Below are positions 1 to 5,492 of a DNA stretch of 9,530 nucleotides, in pieces. The notes under the pieces were generated by a model, which ran no database searches, had not been told where the DNA came from, and saw nothing but the letters and a program-made list of their open reading frames with translations. Every line of letters begins with the position of its first letter. Positions within the stretch are counted from its first letter, which is position 1. Position numbers and translations under genes: made by a program. Source of the DNA: DATBGZ01 sp036557785 (GTDB lineage Bacteria > Actinomycetota > Actinomycetes > Mycobacteriales > Micromonosporaceae); NCBI GenBank assembly GCA_036557785.1, contig DATBGZ010000011.1, positions 1-9,530 on the forward strand. The letters run 5' to 3'.

Positions 1-1974
1 GAGGGCGTCTGCGCCGTAGGTGTTGAAGACGCCGACCGGGTCCGGATAGTTCTTCAGCCTCTTCGACAGCTTCTGCTTGTTTTCGTCGAGCACGATGCCG
101 TGGCAGATCGCGCTCCGAAACGGCGCGCGGTCGAACAGCGCGGTCGAGAGCACCATCAGGTTATAGAACCAGCCGCGCGTCTGCCCGACGTATTCGACGA
201 TGAAGTCGCCCGGGAAGTGGTCGTGGAACCACTCCGCATTCTCGAACGGGTAGTGCACCTGCGCGAACGGCATCGAGCCCGACTCGAACCAGCAGTCGAG
301 CACCTCGGGCACCCGTCGCATCATCGATCTGCCCGTGGGGTCGTCCGGGTTCGGCCGCACGAGCTCGTCAACCATCGGCCGGTGCAGGTCGCTCACCGTC
401 ACGCCGAAGTCGCGCTCGAGCTCCGCGAGGCTGCCGTAGACGTCGACGCGCGGGTACGTGGGGTCGTCGGAGCGCCAGACGGGGATCGGCGAGCCCCAGA
501 ACCGGTTGCGACTGATCGACCAGTCCCGGGCGTTGGCGAGCCACTTGCCGAACGAGCCGTCCTTGACGTGCCCCGGCACCCACGTGATCTGCTGGTTGAG
601 CTCGACCATCCGGTCCTTGACCCGCGTCACCGCGACGAACCACGACGAAACCGCCTTGTAGACCAGGGGTGTGTCGCAGCGCCAGCAGTGCGGATATGAG
701 TGGGTGTACGTGTCCTGCCGGACCACGGCGCCGCGTTCGCGGAGGTCCCGGATCACCGGTTTGTTCGCCTCGAAGACCTGCAGTCCCTCGTAGGCCGGTA
801 CCAACGCGGTGAACTTCGTGTGGTCGTCGACGGTGACCACAGTCGGGATCCCGTTGGCGTTGCAGGCGTTCTGGTCATCCTCGCCGAAGGCCGGGGCGAG
901 GTGGACGACCCCGGTGCCATCTTCCGTGGTGACGAAGTCGGCGCCGAGCACCTGGTACGCGTTGGGTCCGGCCTGATCGACGAGGAAGTCGAAGAGCGGC
1001 TGGTAGCGCCGCCCGACGAGCCTGCTCCCCTTCACCGTGCCGCTCCGGGTCCAGCCCTCGAGCTCCTTTTCGTAGTGCGACAGGCGGGCCTCGCCGACGT
1101 ACGCCTTCTCCCCGTCCTTGGTCATCACCGCGTACGCGATGTCGGGCCCCACCGCGAGCGCCAGGTTGGAGGGCAGCGTCCACGGGGTGGTGGTCCAGAC
1201 CGCTAGCTTCTCCTTGGTCGGCCGCCCGGTCTTCGTGAGCAGCCGGAACCACACCGTCAGCGCCGGGTCCTGCCGGTCGCGATAGACGTCGTCCATGCGG
1301 GTCTCGGTGTTGCTCAGCGGGGTCTCGCACCGCCAGCAGTAGGCCAGCACGCGGAAGCCCTCGTAGATCAGACCCTTGTCGTACAAGGTCTTGAACGCCC
1401 ACATGACGCTCTCCATGTAGGACAGATCGAGGGTCTTGTAGTCGTTGACGAAGTCGACCCACCGGGCCTGGCGCGTGACATAGCGCTCCCACTCCTGGGT
1501 GAACCGCAGCACCGACCTCTTGCAGGCCTCATTGAACTGCGCCACTCCCAGGTCCAGGATCTCGCCCTTCGTGGAGAGCCCGAGCTGCTTCTCCGCCTCA
1601 ACCTCGGCCGGCAGCCCGTGGCAGTCCCAGCCGAAGCGGCGCTCGACCCGGCGGCCGAGCATCGTCTGGTAGCGGGGCACGACGTCCTTGACGTACCCCG
1701 TGAGCAGGTGGCCATAGTGCGGCAGGCCGTTGGCGAATGGCGGACCGTCGTAGAAGACGAATTCGTTCGTTCCGGCGCCGCGCGCCCGCTCCTCGGCATC
1801 GCGTGCCTCGACGGACGCCGGGAACGTCTTGTCGGCGGCCCAGTAGTCGAGGACCCGCCGCTCCATCTCGGGAAGGTTCGGGCTCGCCGGCACGGTCGCT
1901 GAGGGCGGTTCGGTGACGCCTGTGCGCTTGCCGCGCTTGGGCCCGGTGACGGGCGCGCTCTTCGGGTACGCCAT
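1..1974 (-). CDS. ileS: Isoleucyl-tRNA synthetase, N-terminal 658 residues (3' end cut by window edge)
   Basis: Charges tRNA-Ile with isoleucine in the cytoplasm and edits mischarged valine. The frame is open from ATG at 1974 to base 1. Visible class Ia landmarks: Rossmann HIGH motif as HYGH at residues 86–89, WDCHGLP at 116–122, the threonine-rich CP1 editing motif WTTTPWTLPSN at 260–270, GTGVVHLAP plus FGEDD at 353–367, CWRC-type cysteine pairs near 213–216 and 430–433, and the KMSKS loop as KLSKR at 635–639 followed by KNYPDP. The HYGH and KLSKR..KNYPDP forms mark the eukaryote-like bacterial class, known from mycobacteria and from mupirocin-resistant IleS2. Family members run about 1040 residues, so roughly 380 (anticodon-binding domain) lie outside. 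The start is supported by AGGAG at 1988–1984, 9 nt upstream. The 5' leader is a T-box. The first 30 residues are a basic, Pro/Thr-rich extension before the conserved core. Confidence 0.97.
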   Translation of the reverse strand, partial: MAYPKSAPVTGPKRGKRTGVTEPPSATVPASPNLPEMERRVLDYWAADKTFPASVEARDAEERARGAGTNEFVFYDGPPFANGLPHYGHLLTGYVKDVVPRYQTMLGRRVERRFGWDCHGLPAEVEAEKQLGLSTKGEILDLGVAQFNEACKRSVLRFTQEWERYVTRQARWVDFVNDYKTLDLSYMESVMWAFKTLYDKGLIYEGFRVLAYCWRCETPLSNTETRMDDVYRDRQDPALTVWFRLLTKTGRPTKEKLAVWTTTPWTLPSNLALAVGPDIAYAVMTKDGEKAYVGEARLSHYEKELEGWTRSGTVKGSRLVGRRYQPLFDFLVDQAGPNAYQVLGADFVTTEDGTGVVHLAPAFGEDDQNACNANGIPTVVTVDDHTKFTALVPAYEGLQVFEANKPVIRDLRERGAVVRQDTYTHSYPHCWRCDTPLVYKAVSSWFVAVTRVKDRMVELNQQITWVPGHVKDGSFGKWLANARDWSISRNRFWGSPIPVWRSDDPTYPRVDVYGSLAELERDFGVTVSDLHRPMVDELVRPNPDDPTGRSMMRRVPEVLDCWFESGSMPFAQVHYPFENAEWFHDHFPGDFIVEYVGQTRGWFYNLMVLSTALFDRAPFRSAICHGIVLDENKQKLSKRLKNYPDPVGVFNTYGADAL

Positions 1975-1984
1975 GGTGTCGCTC

Positions 1985-2020
1985 TCCTCGCCTGTCCACT
2001 GTGGCCAGTCTCGGCGAGGA
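1985..2020 (-). promoter_or_regulatory. Shine–Dalgarno sequestrator helix of ileS
   Basis: TCCTCGCC (2020–2013) is perfectly complementary to GGCGAGGA (1992–1985), which contains most of the ileS Shine–Dalgarno AGGAG (1988–1984). This 8-bp helix uses the same CCTCGC strand as the antisequestrator, so the two cannot coexist. It is the inferred OFF state when tRNA-Ile is charged. The enclosed loop contains a small hairpin candidate, ACTG-GCCA-CAGT. Confidence 0.82.
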
Positions 2021-2050
2021 CGAGCGCAGGCGCCCGCGGTACCACCTCGC
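2014..2050 (-). promoter_or_regulatory. T-box antisequestrator helix
   Basis: GCGAGG (2050–2045) pairs perfectly with CCTCGC (2019–2014) and encloses the UGGU bulge and the ACCGCG of the T-box. Formation, stabilised by uncharged tRNA-Ile, would leave the downstream Shine–Dalgarno free (ON state). This reading follows the family model; the pairing itself is visible. Confidence 0.85.
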
Positions 2051-2210
2051 TTGACCCCGGCGAACCGGGGCCCGCTCATTGTGTCGGCTGTGACGGGCCG
2101 TCCCGTCCGGTTCTACTAGGGCCGCCGAGGCCCCTGGCTCACGCCCGAGGTCAGGATGCCGGTTCTTCCGGAGGCTCACCGGTGATTGCCGGGTCGATGC
2201 CGTTGGGCCC

Positions 2211-2240
2211 AGGCTACCCGAGACGCCGGGCGCGACACGA
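2211..2240 (-). promoter_or_regulatory. Candidate ileS promoter
   Basis: TAGCCT at 2216–2211 fits the actinobacterial -10 consensus TANNNT and would start transcription at about 2204 (purines AA at 2204–2203), just upstream of Stem I. The -35 region (TCGTGT, about 2240–2235) is a weak match to TTGACA. Placement is by motif and by the position of the leader only. Confidence 0.4.
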
Positions 2241-2351
2241 GTCGGTTACGCCGCAGGCCGCAGCCGAAACGCCCAGTTCCCTACAGACCAGGACACGATC
2301 CCCCTCGGGCCGGGGGTCACAAGGTCGGAGGCGACGCACCGACGGTGAGGC
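2241..2351. other. Divergent intergenic core between the ileS and VOC-gene promoters
   Basis: No gene or RNA is supported here. The only structure seen is a short G/C hairpin, CCCCC (2300–2304) with GGGGG (2312–2316) around a 7-base loop, without a U-tract on either strand. It could be an operator or mere composition; I cannot tell which. Confidence 0.4.
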
Positions 2352-2388
2352 TTCCGTCGCGCCGTGCATGCCCGTAGCCTCGGCCACG
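2352..2388 (+). promoter_or_regulatory. Candidate leaderless promoter of the VOC-domain gene
   Basis: TAGCCT (2375–2380) matches the TANNNT -10 element and is followed after 7 bases by GTG at 2388, the spacing expected if the start codon is at or within a base of the transcription start. TTCCGT (about 2352–2357) is a weak -35 candidate at 17-bp spacing. No convincing Shine–Dalgarno precedes any of the alternative starts (2364, 2388, 2406), which favours the leaderless reading. Confidence 0.45.
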
Positions 2389-3752
2389 TGGCACGGCAGT
2401 GGCAGGTGACCGCCTTCCAGCGACTCGTCATCTTCTTCGCCGGGGTTGCCGCGATCTTCCTCGCGGCCATGACCGCGGGCGGCGGCAGCGTATGGCTCCT
2501 CGTCGCCGCGGCCGCGGTGCTCGCCGGCACCGTCGCCGCCGTCGTCACGACCGCCACGCGCCGCGGTCTGAACCACCACGAGATCGTCATGGCACTGGTG
2601 CTCGCCGCCTCAGCGCCGCCCCCCAACGCCGATATCAAAGCCCGATGCGACATGAGGGTCCAGGTGCACCTGCCTGGCCGGGGCCGGGTACAGGCTCGTC
2701 TGCGCGACCCCGCCATGCCCTTGTCGAGCTGGCCACAGCCCGGGCGGATGTTCCCGGTCGAAGTGGTCGGCGGCAACCCCCATCGACGGATGAGGATCCG
2801 CTGGGACAAGGTCGAGCAGGGCGTGGGCCGCGCTCCCGGCCCTGCCCGGGCCGACGGGCCTGACGTCCCCGTGTGGGAGGACGACGATCGGCCGGTCGTA
2901 TACTCGCCAACCCCGCCACGGCCGCGACGGCCCCAGGCGACGGCTCAGGTAGCCCCGGCACCGCCGGCATCGCTCGATGGGCTACCCGAGGTGCACCTCT
3001 ACGAGCAGTTCACCGACGTCGACGGCACCCCCACCGGGAATCCACCGGACACGTCCGCGAACGGGGAGGCAGCTCAGCAGCCGGGCCCGCGGCAACTTCC
3101 CCCGGCGCTGGCCGGCGAGCGGGTCGATCCCAACGGGCACGACCCGGACGGGTATGACCCGGCCGACTTCGAGGAGCCCCGCCTCGAAGCCATGCCGGTG
3201 CTCGACTTCGACCCGGCTGAGGTCGACATTCGTGACTTTGGCGCGGAACCGCCGGCGGTCACGATGACGTCGTACGACGACGAGCCGGCGGGACCCGCGA
3301 CGGGCCAGCCACCGGCGACGAGCATCCCGATGCCCCGCTCTGCCGAACCGCCACCCGGAGTCGACCCGCCAGGGGCCGCGCCGGGCGGCACGGGGCTCGA
3401 CGTCGAGCTGCCGGTCTCCGACCTGGCTCGGTCCCTGCGCTTCTACCACGACGACCTCGGCCTCACGATCGCCTACCGCTCATCGCGAAGCGCGGTCGTG
3501 GAGGGCGAGGGTGCCCGGATCCTGCTGCAGCAGCTCGGCGACCCGGCCCACGGCCAAGCCCCGGGCACTGCGGTGCACCTCCAGGTGACGGACATCGAGG
3601 CGACCTGCGCGGCGCTGCGAGATCGCGGCGTCACCTTCGTCGAACCACCCGCCGAGGTCAACGACACCCAACGCCTGCGCCTGTGGCGCGCCCGGCTGCG
3701 CGACCCGGACGGGCACGACATCGCGATCATCGAGTGGCGGCCGGGCACCTAG
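2388..3752 (+). CDS. Membrane-anchored protein with C-terminal VOC (glyoxalase/bleomycin-resistance-like) domain
   Basis: 454 residues from GTG 2388; the frame is also open from GTG 2364 (462 residues). Order of parts (454 numbering): two hydrophobic helices at about 12–30 and 34–54, a basic turn ATRRG, a compact region at about 84–144 (VQVHLPGRGRVQARL ... RMRIRWDKVEQG) of unknown family, a long Pro/Ala/Asp-rich, probably disordered linker at about 145–334 with Asp-rich GHDPDGYDPADFEEP, then a VOC fold at about 337–450 (LPVSDLARSLRFYHDDLGL ... HLQVTDIEATCAALRDRGV ... DPDGHDIAIIEW). By analogy with glyoxalase I the second-module metal positions appear kept (His397, Glu449), while the first-module His is replaced by Asp338, so metal binding and catalysis are uncertain. 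Substrate unknown. It diverges from ileS and converges on the DUF4233 gene, with overlapping stops. Confidence 0.85.
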   Translation: MARQWQVTAFQRLVIFFAGVAAIFLAAMTAGGGSVWLLVAAAAVLAGTVAAVVTTATRRGLNHHEIVMALVLAASAPPPNADIKARCDMRVQVHLPGRGRVQARLRDPAMPLSSWPQPGRMFPVEVVGGNPHRRMRIRWDKVEQGVGRAPGPARADGPDVPVWEDDDRPVVYSPTPPRPRRPQATAQVAPAPPASLDGLPEVHLYEQFTDVDGTPTGNPPDTSANGEAAQQPGPRQLPPALAGERVDPNGHDPDGYDPADFEEPRLEAMPVLDFDPAEVDIRDFGAEPPAVTMTSYDDEPAGPATGQPPATSIPMPRSAEPPPGVDPPGAAPGGTGLDVELPVSDLARSLRFYHDDLGLTIAYRSSRSAVVEGEGARILLQQLGDPAHGQAPGTAVHLQVTDIEATCAALRDRGVTFVEPPAEVNDTQRLRLWRARLRDPDGHDIAIIEWRPGT

Positions 3753-4105
3753 CGACGGCCGAGCACGGTTGACCGGACACGCCATACGTACAGCCACACG
3801 AGTCCAAACAGGACACCGAGCACGCCGAGCGACACGTGGACCAGGAAGCCACAGGCCATGAGCGCCAGCGGCACTGCCGCGCCGGCCCACCATGCCCATC
3901 GATGCCGAGTGAGTCCAGCCAGGGCGAGGCTCGCCACCGCCAGCGCCGCTACGACGGCGCTCGCCCCGTTTCCGCCGTGGCCGAGCACCCTCAGCGGCAC
4001 GACCGCGAGGAGCAGCACCACACCCTGGGCGGCCAGCGCCGCGGCGCCGAGCCCCCGCACCGCGGCCGTGGGGTTGCGCAATCCGGACGGCCGTTGCTCG
4101 CTCAC
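3749..4105 (-). CDS. DUF4233-type small integral membrane protein
   Basis: 118 residues, mostly hydrophobic. Four membrane helices are predicted by eye at about 14–36, 45–65, 69–86 and 88–108, with a basic tail RVRSTVLGRR. Position right behind folC, size and helix pattern match the DUF4233 family of actinobacteria; function unknown. The GTG start (4105–4103) overlaps the folC stop in GTGA, and no good Shine–Dalgarno is seen, so translation is probably coupled to folC. In many actinobacteria this gene is followed by ndk; here a convergent gene takes that place. The TAG stop (3751–3749) shares a CTAG with the stop of the opposing VOC gene. The family call rests on context and topology rather than a diagnostic motif. 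Confidence 0.82.
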   Translation of the reverse strand: MSEQRPSGLRNPTAAVRGLGAAALAAQGVVLLLAVVPLRVLGHGGNGASAVVAALAVASLALAGLTRHRWAWWAGAAVPLALMACGFLVHVSLGVLGVLFGLVWLYVWRVRSTVLGRR

Positions 4106-5436
4106 GGGCTGCGCACCAACAGCGTCCGGGCGTCGGCCACGGTCACCACCGACCCGGTGATGAGCACCCCCGCGCCGGCCGAGTCCGGGCCGGACTCCGC
4201 CAGCGCGACGGCAGCCTCGATCGCGTCCGGCAGGCTCGGTGCCACGGTGACCCGCTGCGCACCGAAGACCTCGACGGCGAGTTCGCCGAGCCGTTGCGGG
4301 CTCATCGCCCGGGTCGACGAGCTACGGGTGCAGACGACCGCATCGACGACAGGCTCGAGCAGAGTGAGGATCCCCGCGACGTCCTTGTCGGCGAGCACGC
4401 CGAGCACCGCCACGAGCCGGCTGAACGAGAACTCCTCCCGGATCGCGGCGATGGTGGCGGCCATCCCGTGCGGGTTGTGGGCCGCGTCGAGCAGGACGGT
4501 CGGCGCGGTACGGACACGCTCCAACCGCCCGGGTGACGTCGCCGACGCGAATCCCGCGCGTACCACGTCGGGGTCGAGCTGGCGGGTGCCGGCCCCGGCG
4601 CCGAGAAACGCCTCCACGGCGGCGAGCGCGACGGCTGCGTTCTGTGCCTGATGGGCACCGTGCAGGGGCACGAAGATGTCGTCGTAGATACCGGCGAGGC
4701 CCTGCAGACGGAGCAGTTGGCCGCCGACCGCTACCTCGCGGCCGCGCACATCGAAGTCGATCGTCTGGCGTAGCAGGGTGGCGCCGACGTCAGCGCAGCG
4801 CTCGGCGAGGGGGCGCAGCGCATCCGGTGGCTGGGTCGCGCAGAGGACAGACGCGCCACCGTGGATGATGCCCGCCTTGGCCATAGCGATCTCCTCGACG
4901 GTGTCGCCGAGCCACTCCATGTGATCGAGCCCAATCGGCGTGATGACGCAGATGGCGGCCTGCAGCACGTTGGTCGAGTCGTCCGCGCCGCCGAGCCCGA
5001 CCTCGACCACCGCGACATCGACCGGCGCGTCAGCGAACGCGGCGAGCGCCATCGCCGTGGTCATGTCGAAGTAGGTGAGCGTCTCTCCGGCGCTGCGTGC
5101 GTCGAGGAACGCCGCCGCTGGGGCGACCTCCTCGTAGATCTCGACGAACCTCTCCTCGCTGACCGGCTCGCCGTCGATGCTGATCCGCTCCCGGACCGTG
5201 GCCAGGTGCGGGCTGGTGTAGCGACCCGTGCGCAGGCCGTGCGCACGCAGCAGCGAATCGATCATTCGCGCGGTCGAGGTCTTGCCATTGGTCCCGGTGA
5301 GGTGAATGGCGGGGTATGCCCGTTGCGGGCTGCCCAGCAGATCAAGAAGCCCCTCGATCCGCGAAAGGTCGAAGATCATCCGAGTGAATCCCCGGCCCTC
5401 GAGCTCCGCCTGCACTGTCGCGAAGTCCGTACCCAC
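4102..5436 (-). CDS. folC: Bifunctional folylpolyglutamate synthase / dihydrofolate synthase
   Basis: 444 residues, usual family length. An ATP-dependent Mur-ligase-type enzyme that joins glutamate to dihydropteroate and adds further glutamates to reduced folates in the cytoplasm. Motifs: P-loop GTNGKTS at 48–54, TSPHL at about 74–78 with the following RERI, the omega-loop/Mg region YFDMTTAMAL, VVEVGLGGADDSTN around 144–157, ITPIGLDHMEWLG, a lysine-containing segment EEIAMAKAGI, the HGAHQAQNAAVAL linker to the C-terminal domain, and LDAAHNPHG in that domain. The GTG start at 5436 is preceded by AGGAGG (5454–5449) at 12 nt, a little long; an internal GTG at 5415 would remove conserved N-terminal residues. 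It lies 56 nt behind valS and is probably cotranscribed with it. Its start region contains a near-duplicate sequence (see repeat). Confidence 0.97.
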   Translation of the reverse strand: MGTDFATVQAELEGRGFTRMIFDLSRIEGLLDLLGSPQRAYPAIHLTGTNGKTSTARMIDSLLRAHGLRTGRYTSPHLATVRERISIDGEPVSEERFVEIYEEVAPAAAFLDARSAGETLTYFDMTTAMALAAFADAPVDVAVVEVGLGGADDSTNVLQAAICVITPIGLDHMEWLGDTVEEIAMAKAGIIHGGASVLCATQPPDALRPLAERCADVGATLLRQTIDFDVRGREVAVGGQLLRLQGLAGIYDDIFVPLHGAHQAQNAAVALAAVEAFLGAGAGTRQLDPDVVRAGFASATSPGRLERVRTAPTVLLDAAHNPHGMAATIAAIREEFSFSRLVAVLGVLADKDVAGILTLLEPVVDAVVCTRSSSTRAMSPQRLGELAVEVFGAQRVTVAPSLPDAIEAAVALAESGPDSAGAGVLITGSVVTVADARTLLVRSP

Positions 5437-5483
5437 GCCTACCGCTTTCCTCCTGCTCTCCCGGCCGTACGGACGCCTACCGC
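5431..5483 (-). repeat. Imperfect direct repeat spanning the folC start codon
   Basis: In the 56-bp valS–folC gap the sequence GCGGTAGGCGT-CC-GTACGG begins at 5483 (minus strand). It recurs as GCGGTAGGCGT-GG-GTACGG beginning at 5445, where it includes the folC GTG start. The spacing is 38 bp, with 17 of 19 positions identical. The folC Shine–Dalgarno AGGAGG (5454–5449) sits between the copies. It may be a partial duplication of the initiation region or a paired regulatory site. Confidence 0.7.
5449..5454 (-). promoter_or_regulatory. folC ribosome binding site
   Basis: AGGAGG followed by AAAG is the strongest Shine–Dalgarno in the window, 12 nt before GTG 5436. It supports that start over the internal GTG at 5415. 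The spacing is longer than usual. Confidence 0.7.
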
Positions 5484-5492
5484 GTACGTCGG

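Larger units (their letters stand above)
1975..2204 (-). ncRNA. T-box riboswitch leader of ileS (translational, ultrashort Stem I)
   Basis: Untranslated leader that senses uncharged tRNA-Ile and controls ileS translation. The T-box block AGGTGGTACCGCG lies at 2047–2035 (minus strand). Its bulge UGGU (2044–2041) would pair with a tRNA 3' end ACCA, fitting the A discriminator of tRNA-Ile. Upstream, CCGG (2192–2189) and CCGG (2182–2179) close a six-base loop CAATCA containing the isoleucine codon AUC (2186–2184), a candidate ultrashort Stem I. A second small hairpin CCGG-AAGAA-CCGG follows. A stem CCCCGG-TTCG-CCGGGG (about 2070–2055) just before the T-box is a candidate Stem III. There is no terminator or U-tract before the start codon; instead a helix hides the ribosome binding site. 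Translational ileS T-boxes with a minimal Stem I are an established actinobacterial class. The 5' boundary is inferred from the promoter. Confidence 0.92.

Noticed and set aside
100..1206. Plus-strand frames of 199 and 168 codons
   Set aside because: Antisense to clear IleS coding sequence with motifs in the other strand.
1598..2179. 193-codon minus-strand frame covering the ileS leader
   Set aside because: It overlaps the ileS start in another frame and its upstream part is the T-box RNA; Arg-rich translation without any domain.
2154..2198. Other AUC triplets (2198–2196 and 2157–2155) as the T-box specifier
   Set aside because: Neither lies in a hairpin loop as clean as the CCGG-closed loop at 2192–2179. 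They remain fallback options if folding disagrees.
2300..2316. G/C hairpin as a terminator between divergent genes
   Set aside because: There is no U-tract on either strand and no transcript is expected to end there, because both neighbours start nearby.
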